64,000 bases of DNA from Methanosuratincola petrocarbonis. GTDB lineage: Archaea; Thermoproteota; Methanomethylicia; Methanomethylicales; Methanomethylicaceae. The stretch is from contig CP130488.1 of assembly GCA_030522375.1 (NCBI GenBank), forward strand, positions 744,001-808,000, in the 5' to 3' direction. A model generated the notes under the pieces. That model was not told where the DNA came from and did not search any database. It was given only the letters and a program-made list of their open reading frames with translations. Position numbers and translations under genes: made by a program. Positions 42,480 to 52,900 of this stretch are shown here, piece after piece. Positions within the stretch are counted from its first letter, which is position 1; each line of letters begins with the position of its first letter.

Positions 42480-43541
42480 TCACCCCGGCATCTCCAGGGC
42501 TGCGACCCTCGACTCTAGCTCGGCGATCCTTGCAACCAGACCGGAAAAAGACCGCTTCAGCGCCTCGATCTCGCCCCTGTTGCTGACATTCGCCGTCAGG
42601 TTCATCGCATCGAGAGCCATCGGGATCCCGGAGGCGGCCATAGCCGCGAACTCCCTGTCCCAAGCCTCCCTCACCAAAGCCTCGAATGCCTCCTTGCCGC
42701 CCGGGCTGCGAATCAGCCCGAGGTAGCCTCCCCTCAGCGAGGCGAGGAGCTCTTGGTACGACTGCCTGAACGGCGGCGTTATCCTGCCCAATTGATCACC
42801 CCCTCCAATGCAATGGTCTTGGACCGAAACGGATGCGGGCGTTTCCCTCTCGGGGTGCCGCACGAGCGTTGCGCAGATCCCTTTGCCCTGCCTCCGGCAC
42901 TCGACTACGACCTTCGCGACCGAAGCGATCAGTCCCGAGCAGAGGCGGAGATCCCTCGATGTGACCACGACAGGGACCCCCCTCTCAGAAGCGATGCGCC
43001 AGAGCCTCGAGGCTACGAGGTCCATCTCGGCTGACCCCTCCTCCCCAGCGCCGCGGAAAGCTGAGATGTCATGGACCACGACCAGGGCGGCTCCGCCGCG
43101 CTCCTCCAGCGACCTCTCCAGCGCACCGAGTGCCGCAGCCTGCCGCTCCTTGCTGTAAGCCGCAGCCGAGACCACCCTCTCGAGCACCGTGCTGAAACCT
43201 ATCCCAAACGCCTTCGCGTCGGCCGCCAGCCTCTCCGGCACCAGCTCGCTCCTGTGCTTGTAGTAGTCGGTGTTGTTCATGTATAGGACGGCGCCCCTCG
43301 CGCTCCCCACAACCAGGAGGTGGTGGACGAGCCAGCCAATGCACTCAGGGTCGCCCGAGAAGAGGTGGACAGCCCCGCCCGTCAGGCCGCCAATAAGCGA
43401 GTCCAGGGCACGGATCCCCGTAGGGAGGGGGCTGCGACTCCAGACGACGGAAGAAGCCCTAGCAAAGCCTGGGCGCGCCTGCACGGCGGCCTCGCCATTT
43501 CTATAGGAACCAGCAGCGGACACACCCAGCAAGAGAAACAC
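42480..43541 (-). CDS. RadA/KaiC-like ATPase paralogue with degenerate Walker A
   Basis: 353 residues. The RecA-like core (about 40-245) opens with PLPTGIRALDSLIGGLTGGAVHLFSGDPE; the Walker A position reads SGDPECIGWL and lacks the GK(T/S). The Walker B strand VVVHDIS is retained. A C-terminal coiled coil (about 320-350) includes EALKRSFSGLVARIAELESRVAALE. Probably a non-hydrolysing accessory protein for the adjacent polymerase, with which it is co-transcribed. GTG start at 43541, uncertain. Confidence 0.75.
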   Translation of the reverse strand: MFLLLGVSAAGSYRNGEAAVQARPGFARASSVVWSRSPLPTGIRALDSLIGGLTGGAVHLFSGDPECIGWLVHHLLVVGSARGAVLYMNNTDYYKHRSELVPERLAADAKAFGIGFSTVLERVVSAAAYSKERQAAALGALERSLEERGGAALVVVHDISAFRGAGEEGSAEMDLVASRLWRIASERGVPVVVTSRDLRLCSGLIASVAKVVVECRRQGKGICATLVRHPERETPASVSVQDHCIGGGDQLGRITPPFRQSYQELLASLRGGYLGLIRSPGGKEAFEALVREAWDREFAAMAASGIPMALDAMNLTANVSNRGEIEALKRSFSGLVARIAELESRVAALEMPG

Positions 43542-43937
43542 ACCGGCATTGCCCAGAGATACTAATCACTTTCGCCGAGAAATACCTGACAGGATCATCA
43601 GGACAACATCGAAAAGGGCTCCGGAGCCAACAGATACTTTCGCTCACCAGAGACTCTTCGAGGAAGATGACTCACAACGCCATGTAGAAGACCCGGTGAA
43701 CTGGAGGTAAAAAGCGGACAATGAGCGGCAGGCAGATTGCCCAAGCAGAGCTCACCAGAATAAAATCCAAATAAAAGTAAGGGCATGCAATTTGAGACTT
43801 AAATTAAGGGCAAGAAAATCGAGCGTAATGGAAGCACCCAAGATGCAGTTGAGTTGTCCTTCTTCATTATCAAAATTGACAATGGCTAAGGCAGGCGGCT
43901 AAATCGAGCCATTTGACGGGATTGGGCTGCCACAAGC
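43542..43937. other. 396-base intergenic region
   Basis: Separates the polymerase module from cas4. Composition falls toward AT on the right. I see no convincing gene, repeat or RNA; the one short frame on the minus strand lacks a plausible product. Confidence 0.4.
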
Positions 43938-44501
43938 TCAGACGCAAAACCTGGCGACCTCGCAATACCCGCACTTGCTCTCAGAGACCTTCCGTGGGAT
44001 CGACTCCCTCGTGAGGATGCGCCTTATGCTCTCAAGGTCCTTTTGAAGCGAAGACTTGTCTTCTTCCAGTAAAGGCACAACGACTGGCTTCTTCTGCTTG
44101 GTGAAGTATATTATCCCCCTCCTGACTTTGGTGTGGAAGGCACCTTCGATAAGGAGGGCATAGGCAACGAGCTGCTTCCTGTAGTTCCTCTGGACTTCGA
44201 CCTGATCGGTGTACTTGGAGTCCACAGGGATATATTCTCCAGTATCGAGGCGTATCACTACATCAACTTGCCCCGCAAGCCCCAACTTGGCGTCTTCCAA
44301 GTACAGATCATGAATGATCTCTTTTACACTGGAACGGTCGAAGCCATATATGGCAATCCTTTCCTCGAGTCGCACCTCTTCCTTTTCGTCCTCTTCATTA
44401 CCAAGCTCCATTTTGCGCCTGACTCTGAAAGGAACCCCCAAAACTTTCAGATAATAGATCTTCCTAGGGCAATAAAAATACTGAGCTATGTCTGCGACCA
44501 T
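43938..44501 (-). CDS. cas4: Cas4 nuclease
   Basis: About 187 residues, a RecB-type nuclease with a 4Fe-4S cluster that trims prespacers and reads the PAM. QYFYCPRKIYY gives the first cluster Cys and CGYCEVARFC the last three. GQVDVVIR and YIPVDSKYTD give the catalytic acidic and Lys residues (D-x-K rather than E-x-K), and QLVAYALLIE is the Q-x3-Y motif. The start is the ATG at 44501, just after the cas1 stop. Confidence 0.9.
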   Translation of the reverse strand: MVADIAQYFYCPRKIYYLKVLGVPFRVRRKMELGNEEDEKEEVRLEERIAIYGFDRSSVKEIIHDLYLEDAKLGLAGQVDVVIRLDTGEYIPVDSKYTDQVEVQRNYRKQLVAYALLIEGAFHTKVRRGIIYFTKQKKPVVVPLLEEDKSSLQKDLESIRRILTRESIPRKVSESKCGYCEVARFCV

Positions 44502-44523
44502 TACCAAAATTTTATTGCTAGAG

Positions 44524-45549
44524 TTACCATCTGAGGTAGAACGGCTCATACTTTGATGACTCGCCCCTAAGATACTTTGCAATCTCTACTGCTTGGTTCA
44601 TAATCAGGTCTGTCCACCTTATCTTGACCTCCTTGTAGCGGACATATTCTTCGAAGGTAGATTCAATGGAGTCTATAAGAATGCGCTTGCTCCGATCCCC
44701 AAGCCTGCAGATCCCTTCTACCACCTCAAAGTCATCGACCTTTATCATTTCACGTGTCACCAAGGCGATGACGGACTTGTCCACTATCTGTTGTCTGAAC
44801 TCCTCCATGAGATCCAGAACCATGCTCGCTTTGCCAGGGCGATCGACATGAAGGAAACCGCCGAAAGGGTCGAGCCCCGAATAGTGGACGCCATGCCAGA
44901 CTTCGCCTTCGAGTAGCGCATACCCGTAATTCAGCATAGCATTGATTGGATCTTTTGCGTACCTACCGCTCCTTCCATTGAAACAGAAATCTTTCGGCAG
45001 TATGTTCGAAATGGCTTCCCAGTATACCTTTGAACAGTTACCCTCGATTCCCATCAGCGTGCCCCTTATCTCGGAAGGCCTAACTTCAGGAAGTTGCATC
45101 ACTTCAGGGATCTGTTTAGAAATATACTCCCTTCCGTCCAAAAGCATTCTTGCAGCTGAAGGAGAGGCCTCAACCCTCACCTTTGCAAGAGATCCCAATA
45201 CGGCATACTGGTTCTTCAGCTTTGAAGTGATTATAGCCTTTGAGATGTGACCCCCGCGATGGTCATTGTATGCTGCATATTGCTCTCTTCTTGTTTGGAC
45301 GGTACGCATCATCGAAGAAGATAGCCGGCACACGACCTCGCCCTTCCAGTCGACTTTTATAAGGTCTACACCGCATTCGCCCAAAAGCTCCATTGCATCA
45401 AAGCTTATTCCGCCGTTCCCAGTGATAAGCACCTGCCTGAGTTCCTCTGCAAGAACCCTGTGTATTACTTTGCCCTTCTCAGTCACAACTATCTGATCGC
45501 CCTCTCGCTTAATGAACCGACCATATCCGTCGACGATGAGTCGTTTCAT
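44524..45549 (-). CDS. cas1: Cas1 integrase
   Basis: 341 residues, the spacer integrase. Catalytic Glu in NYGYALLEGEVW, His in GGFLHVDRPGK and Asp/Glu in LDLMEEFRQQI. The N-terminal beta domain (VDGYGRFIKREGDQIVV, LITGNGGISFDAMELL) is complete. Lies seven bases after csa1, reading toward cas4. Confidence 0.96.
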   Translation of the reverse strand: MKRLIVDGYGRFIKREGDQIVVTEKGKVIHRVLAEELRQVLITGNGGISFDAMELLGECGVDLIKVDWKGEVVCRLSSSMMRTVQTRREQYAAYNDHRGGHISKAIITSKLKNQYAVLGSLAKVRVEASPSAARMLLDGREYISKQIPEVMQLPEVRPSEIRGTLMGIEGNCSKVYWEAISNILPKDFCFNGRSGRYAKDPINAMLNYGYALLEGEVWHGVHYSGLDPFGGFLHVDRPGKASMVLDLMEEFRQQIVDKSVIALVTREMIKVDDFEVVEGICRLGDRSKRILIDSIESTFEEYVRYKEVKIRWTDLIMNQAVEIAKYLRGESSKYEPFYLRW

Positions 45550-45556
45550 TTCTTAT

Positions 45557-46465
45557 TCACTCGCATTTAGAATTGGAAACGACCTCGCCCCTGCAAACAC
45601 CCCAATAAATACAGTCCTCATAGCATTTCGACGAAATCCCTGGATCCCTCTTTTCACCTACAATCGAGATTTTGTTATCCCGCTCTTCCAACCACCAGCT
45701 CCTCAAATCATCATTTATGAAGAATAGATCCTTCGAGGTTCTCAACTCATCACCCTGGAACCAAAGATAGACTACGCAGCCTGCATCGACAGGCACCTCA
45801 TAGACGCTCTCCAGAACTATGGCATACCCAGTCGGCGCGAGCCGATACCAATCCTTTTCCTCATGGGCTACCTTCAGATCAAACACTATACCTCTGAGAT
45901 AATCGTAGCAATCTACACTCAAAAGGCCTGATAGACCCAATAGCTCTCCTGAGATCTTATGCTCGACCAAGAATGGCACAGAAGTGGCAAGCAGATCCCT
46001 TTTTGTTGCATAGGGTTGTTCGCTACTCCTGTTCATATATTGTATCTCGCAGTTCTTCAGGACGTAATCCCATACGATCCTTGATCTCTCCCTAACGCTC
46101 GAGATTGCCTCAGCAACCTGTTTTTCTTTAAGAATTGCTTCATACCAACTCTCAAAAGAGATCTTTCTCCCGTCCAGGAAAGAGTTTATTACCGAACTGA
46201 CCACGCGGTGTAATGCACTACCTAAGATGATCGCTTCGTTAGGCCTTGCAGTTGCCCGGACTACCCTGTTCAAAAAAACATCACGTGAAGTTGGGCAATA
46301 TTTTGAGCACACCAGATACATAGGAATCTTCTCATCATACATAGGCTTTAGTGGTGGCCTATTCCAGTTCCAGCCCCTAAGATCTTCGGAGATCCCGATA
46401 GATCTCGCAGAAGGCAGGATTTTGTCAACAAGTTTCTTTTGATCCAGAGGTGACAAAAAATACAT
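45557..46465 (-). CDS. csa1: Csa1, Cas4-like adaptation protein of type I-A
   Basis: About 302 residues. VCSKYCPTSRDVFLNRV and the cysteines in the C-terminal SKCYEDCIYWGVC indicate an Fe-S cluster; GIVFDLKVAHEEKDWYRLAPTGYAIVLE is a RecB-like core. This is the family found with type I-A adaptation genes. The start is the ATG at 46465 with AGGTGAT upstream, just past the cas2 stop. Confidence 0.88.
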   Translation of the reverse strand: MYFLSPLDQKKLVDKILPSARSIGISEDLRGWNWNRPPLKPMYDEKIPMYLVCSKYCPTSRDVFLNRVVRATARPNEAIILGSALHRVVSSVINSFLDGRKISFESWYEAILKEKQVAEAISSVRERSRIVWDYVLKNCEIQYMNRSSEQPYATKRDLLATSVPFLVEHKISGELLGLSGLLSVDCYDYLRGIVFDLKVAHEEKDWYRLAPTGYAIVLESVYEVPVDAGCVVYLWFQGDELRTSKDLFFINDDLRSWWLEERDNKISIVGEKRDPGISSKCYEDCIYWGVCRGEVVSNSKCE

Positions 46466-46473
46466 CAAATCAC

Positions 46474-46761
46474 CTATTCTACATATTCCACATCCGACTC
46501 CTGTATCTCGAGGATCCCAGAGTTGTTGACTATCTTGCAGAGCCGCAAACATCGATCACATAACGGTATTATGTAAATGCTGTCGTTGCATGAGCTGATG
46601 AATTGAGCCACTTCTCTCGTAAGTATGAGGCGATCATGAGTATTCACGTCCCCAAGGAGACCACTGTATTGGATACGTCTCAGACCGTAATTCAAAATGT
46701 GTTTTCGCAGCTTTTCACGCTTTTTGTCTTCACTGATATCGTAGATTAACAACGTTTTCAT
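46474..46761 (-). CDS. cas2: Cas2
   Basis: 95 residues, ferredoxin-like fold: LLIYDISEDKKREKLRKHILNYG with the conserved Asp, IQYSGLLGDVN, and IYIIPLCDRC. Forms the adaptation complex with Cas1. First gene of the leftward adaptation operon; an AT-rich TATA-like stretch lies at about 46793-46800 on its strand. Confidence 0.95.
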   Translation of the reverse strand: MKTLLIYDISEDKKREKLRKHILNYGLRRIQYSGLLGDVNTHDRLILTREVAQFISSCNDSIYIIPLCDRCLRLCKIVNNSGILEIQESDVEYVE

Positions 46762-46935
46762 ACTTATCTTATATTATATTTCATGAAAGAACATTTAATA
46801 ATATAGCCTTTGCCAGCATAATTCGCGCGTGAATGAGTTTATAAACCCCCAGGGGATTTTTTGATATTCACGCACACCCCTGAAAAAGAAGCTAAAAATA
46901 AGCTATTTAGGCAAGAATGAGGAAATATATGCGCA
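46762..46935 (+). promoter_or_regulatory. CRISPR leader and divergent cas2 promoter region
   Basis: 174 AT-rich bases between cas2 and the first repeat. An inverted repeat GCGTGAAT (46827-46834) / ATTCACGC (46866-46873) flanks TTTATAAA (46838-46845) and CCCCAGGGG, the last echoing the repeat's own stem. Direct copies of AAGCTA lie at 46889-46894 and 46900-46905. The repeat direction places the leader here. Confidence 0.7.
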
Positions 46936-49900
46936 GTTTAAGTTGATAACCCCATCATAAGGGGATTGAAAGGTCCCGTAGGCGTTCCGGAGTCGCTGGT
47001 GTGGATGTGTTTAAGTTGATAACCCCATCATAAGGGGATTGAAAGAATTCCTTCAGCGCCCTGCGGAGGGTCCTGTCGTGCAGTTTAAGTTGATAACCCC
47101 ATCATAAGGGGATTGAAAGTGAAGCAGCTCATCCAACAGGCAAAGAACTCTTCGGTTTAAGTTGATAACCCCATCATAAGGGGATTGAAAGAAGTGTCGC
47201 TCGGAGTGGCCCCGCCGGCAGCTGTCAGTTTAAGTTGATAACCCCATCATAAGGGGATTGAAAGTCTGGAAATCCTCTAAGGATATAGTCTTTAGTTGCC
47301 GTTTAAGTTGATAACCCCATCATAAGGGGATTGAAAGTTCCCTTTTTATCGCGGAAAACGATGTTCCCGCAGTGTTTAAGTTGATAACCCCATCATAAGG
47401 GGATTGAAAGGAGGACATATTGATTGCCATGGTCTACCACGAGTTGGTTTAAGTTGATAACCCCATCATAAGGGGATTGAAAGAGAGGTGTAGTCCTGCT
47501 TCCTGGCGATTATTGGGACGTTTAAGTTGATAACCCCATCATAAGGGGATTGAAAGTTCCATTCGTGATTTGGTCGGCACTTCTTCAGTCGGGTTTAAGT
47601 TGATAACCCCATCATAAGGGGATTGAAAGCATTCAGCAAGTCGCTAATAGTCCCAGATTGGTCAGGTTTAAGTTGATAACCCCATCATAAGGGGATTGAA
47701 AGTCAATTCCAGCCGATTGGGGTTCAGGAGCCTTCATAGTTTAAGTTGATAACCCCATCATAAGGGGATTGAAAGATAAACTCCAAAAGATAAATAGCTG
47801 TGGCTTGTTATGGTTTAAGTTGATAACCCCATCATAAGGGGATTGAAAGCTACATGGTCGAGAGGTACGCCTGGCTTACGGATTGTTTAAGTTGATAACC
47901 CCATCATAAGGGGATTGAAAGTCAACCTCCGCCCCCTCCTCGAGGGCGGTGGCAAGTTTAAGTTGATAACCCCATCATAAGGGGATTGAAAGTAGCCAAC
48001 AGCACCGGGGCGGGCTTCTTCGCCATTAAGTTTAAGTTGATAACCCCATCATAAGGGGATTGAAAGTGTTATTAGACCATTCTTGCATTTCAGTATCTCA
48101 TTATGTTTAAGTTGATAACCCCATCATAAGGGGATTGAAAGATTTGGAGCCCTCATTTTTAAAGAGAGAGATATAGGTTTAAGTTGATAACCCCATCATA
48201 AGGGGATTGAAAGAACATATCAACCATCTCTATCGCTCCTATTCTCTTAGTTTAAGTTGATAACCCCATCATAAGGGGATTGAAAGCGGACGAAGCCGAC
48301 CGCCTACTCAGGGGCATATTGTTTAAGTTGATAACCCCATCATAAGGGGATTGAAAGTTTGTGGATCATCTACAAAGTCAACGAGGCTAATTCCGTTTAA
48401 GTTGATAACCCCATCATAAGGGGATTGAAAGGTTGTTCCTTGATCAGATAGAGTCGGGAAGCATAAAGTTTAAGTTGATAACCCCATCATAAGGGGATTG
48501 AAAGACCCGTCCCGCAGGGGCAAGCTCGTCAGGGTCGAGAGTTTAAGTTGATAACCCCATCATAAGGGGATTGAAAGCGCTGGTTTTTAGCGCCCAAACA
48601 GTTGCAGCTATCCCGGTTTAAGTTGATAACCCCATCATAAGGGGATTGAAAGCCCTTCCTTCGGCAGCTCGTATTCCTTCTCGAAAATGGTTTAAGTTGA
48701 TAACCCCATCATAAGGGGATTGAAAGTCTACGACAGGGCTGGGCTGAAGGTGCTCTCGTAACGTTTAAGTTGATAACCCCATCATAAGGGGATTGAAAGC
48801 TTTAACAATACTGATACATATTGTTGAGAGATACCGTTTAAGTTGATAACCCCATCATAAGGGGATTGAAAGCCACAGCGTCACGCAGCTGCTTATCCTC
48901 ACTCGGGTTTAAGTTGATAACCCCATCATAAGGGGATTGAAAGACCGAGCTCAGCCCGAGGCCGGGCGCGAGGTAATTATAGTTTAAGTTGATAACCCCA
49001 TCATAAGGGGATTGAAAGCTGAGATACCCTACAACACCAAGCTCCGCGATGGTCACGTTTAAGTTGATAACCCCATCATAAGGGGATTGAAAGCCAACAT
49101 AGACTTTGCCATCTTTGAATACAAACTTATGTTTAAGTTGATAACCCCATCATAAGGGGATTGAAAGCTATCCTCTGCGCTACCGGGGTGTACCAGATGT
49201 ACGTTTAAGTTGATAACCCCATCATAAGGGGATTGAAAGAACATCACATCCATTATGAATTTCAAGTATGATGTAAGTTTAAGTTGATAACCCCATCATA
49301 AGGGGATTGAAAGTACAATAATGCAACCATCACGCTTTACAACATAACTTGGTTTAAGTTGATAACCCCATCATAAGGGGATTGAAAGATGCGATAAATG
49401 GTCAGGTGGTATAAAATATAAAGTAGTTTAAGTTGATAACCCCATCATAAGGGGATTGAAAGTGGTCAGCACCCTGGCTAGCCTCGGCGCCCTGGCGCTG
49501 TTTAAGTTGATAACCCCATCATAAGGGGATTGAAAGATTGTCTTTACCCATTTCTCTATCGTTTTCATTCTAGTTTAAGTTGATAACCCCATCATAAGGG
49601 GATTGAAAGACATAGTCATCAAGGGCCAGCCAGGGCAAGAGAATAGGGTTTAAGTTGATAACCCCATCATAAGGGGATTGAAAGAGTGATGGACGATGCG
49701 ATAAACATCAGCCTGGCCCGTTTAAGTTGATAACCCCATCATAAGGGGATTGAAAGGTTATATCTGCATAATCTTCACATCTACCTGTGATGTTTAAGTT
49801 GATAACCCCATCATAAGGGGATTGAAAGGTAACTTCTCCTAACCAAGTAACTGTTCCATTGTTAGTTTAAGTTGATAACCCCATCATAAGGGGATTGAAA

Positions 49901-52900
49901 GGGTAAAACTTTATTTTTAACTTACGTAGCTTCAAAAGTTTAAGTTGATAACCCCATCATAAGGGGATTGAAAGATTCGTTTAGTTTATTCCTATACCAC
50001 AAATTCCCTGTTTAAGTTGATAACCCCATCATAAGGGGATTGAAAGCAACCCTACAGGAATTAGGGTTATCTATGGTATCAAGTTTAAGTTGATAACCCC
50101 ATCATAAGGGGATTGAAAGTCCCAGCCTTCTATGTCCATCTTTATGCAGTCGTAGTTTAAGTTGATAACCCCATCATAAGGGGATTGAAAGTGAAAGAAC
50201 AAGCAGCCATAACAGACACATTCTCGAAGTTTAAGTTGATAACCCCATCATAAGGGGATTGAAAGTACTACTATAAACAGTATATAGCCAGATGCAAGAG
50301 CAAGTTTAAGTTGATAACCCCATCATAAGGGGATTGAAAGTCCAATTTGCCCAATCATCTACTGAAGGAGGAGATGGGTTTAAGTTGATAACCCCATCAT
50401 AAGGGGATTGAAAGGCTCTTGAAGTCCTCGTAGTAAGGCATCGCTGGGAGCGTTTAAGTTGATAACCCCATCATAAGGGGATTGAAAGTGATAGACCCTG
50501 CGTTCTGGAAGGCGCTGATGGAAAGGTTTAAGTTGATAACCCCATCATAAGGGGATTGAAAGTTCCTGGACGTTTTTTACACGCTGCTCCACGCCAGGGT
50601 TTAAGTTGATAACCCCATCATAAGGGGATTGAAAGAGTGCTGGGTGACGAGCCAGGGCACGTTCGGCATGTGTTTAAGTTGATAACCCCATCATAAGGGG
50701 ATTGAAAGCCATATTTTAATAAAACAATAAGGATCCTGGATGCAGGTTTAAGTTGATAACCCCATCATAAGGGGATTGAAAGTCCCATACCAATAAGGGT
50801 TTTCTTGCGCCACTTTCATGTTTAAGTTGATAACCCCATCATAAGGGGATTGAAAGCAAGCGTATCCACGCTTGCCCTGACCCTTTTATTAGGGTTTAAG
50901 TTGATAACCCCATCATAAGGGGATTGAAAGCTCAGGTACCCCATTTTTTGGGGTCCGGTGGGATGGGTTTAAGTTGATAACCCCATCATAAGGGGATTGA
51001 AAGACTACAGTATCGTTATACGAATCTTTTAGTTGTTCTTGTTTAAGTTGATAACCCCATCATAAGGGGATTGAAAGCGAAGAATGTGATAGCTCTTTCT
51101 ATCTCTTCGAGAGCAGTTTAAGTTGATAACCCCATCATAAGGGGATTGAAAGCATATTCCTGCCAAGCATATCTGGATTGCTTATCAAGGTTTAAGTTGA
51201 TAACCCCATCATAAGGGGATTGAAAGCGCATTGCTTGGTGTTATATGTTATGCTGTGTTTTTCGTTTAAGTTGATAACCCCATCATAAGGGGATTGAAAG
51301 CCTTCATCAGGCCTCAGCCTCCTTTGCCTTCAGCTCGTTTAAGTTGATAACCCCATCATAAGGGGATTGAAAGGGGTTGAGGGGGAGGAGGTGCCCGAAC
51401 TCGAGGACGCGTTTAAGTTGATAACCCCATCATAAGGGGATTGAAAGTTGGTGTCCCAGATTCAAGTCGACAAAAGCCAGGAGGAGTTTAAGTTGATAAC
51501 CCCATCATAAGGGGATTGAAAGATGCGGTAGAACTGCCCTCCGATGGCCACGCCTTCTAGTTTAAGTTGATAACCCCATCATAAGGGGATTGAAAGAAAC
51601 AGGCATCACATTCTGGGCAATAATAGTGTGGGTTTAAGTTGATAACCCCATCATAAGGGGATTGAAAGATTTGAATGCGATGGTGTTTGATGAGATGGTT
51701 TCAAGTTTAAGTTGATAACCCCATCATAAGGGGATTGAAAGGGGATACGCGCGGAAGATAATCAGCCCTTCAAGCAGTTTAAGTTGATAACCCCATCATA
51801 AGGGGATTGAAAGACTAATTTATTTATGTATAATGTGGGATGTTTTTCTTGTTTAAGTTGATAACCCCATCATAAGGGGATTGAAAGTAGCTATGGAATA
51901 TGGCATCGTCTAAATAAGTGACAAGGTTTAAGTTGATAACCCCATCATAAGGGGATTGAAAGAAAAATTGGTTAGTGTTGAGAATTTCGATTAGTTGTTG
52001 TTTAAGTTGATAACCCCATCATAAGGGGATTGAAAGTGCGGTGGAGTGGTTCCAGTGGAAATATGAGGTTCAGTTTAAGTTGATAACCCCATCATAAGGG
52101 GATTGAAAGCCTTAAAAAAAGTTATGTGTGGCAATATAAGGGCAAGGTTTAAGTTGATAACCCCATCATAAGGGGATTGAAAGATGCGGGTGCGGAGGTC
52201 GCTTATGGCGGCATCGATACGTTTAAGTTGATAACCCCATCATAAGGGGATTGAAAGCAAGCCCATACGTGAGGTATGGGGTGCTGGTTATGGGCGTTTA
52301 AGTTGATAACCCCATCATAAGGGGATTGAAAGACTGGGGCACGATCGCGAGGCGCATAATGAAGCGCGGTTTAAGTTGATAACCCCATCATAAGGGGATT
52401 GAAAGAAGAACCCAGCAAGCCCTGCATTTTTCCAGAGCTCAAGTTTAAGTTGATAACCCCATCATAAGGGGATTGAAAGTGATATTGCCCCAGACCTTGA
52501 ATTTATTGAGGATACAGTTTAAGTTGATAACCCCATCATAAGGGGATTGAAAGATGATCTGAATCACCCCCAATAAAAAAATAAAGCAAGGTTTAAGTTG
52601 ATAACCCCATCATAAGGGGATTGAAAGTGTTCCAGATAAATCCTTTTTAGACCGCCTACATTTTGTTTAAGTTGATAACCCCATCATAAGGGGATTGAAA
52701 GTACAAATCATTCGCCATAACACCCTCTGCAACTTCACGTTTAAGTTGATAACCCCATCATAAGGGGATTGAAAGTAAATGAATAATCCGTAAAATGTTC
52801 CATCATTATAGTTTAAGTTGATAACCCCATCATAAGGGGATTGAAAGATCATTTGCCAACTCGGTGAAAAAGCGCTAACTGGACGTTTAAGTTGATAACC

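Noticed and set aside
48838..49265. Open frames with a repeated FQSPYDGVINLN peptide
   Set aside because: They are translations of CRISPR repeats and spacers on the minus strand, not proteins. The same holds for the frame at 52667-52852.
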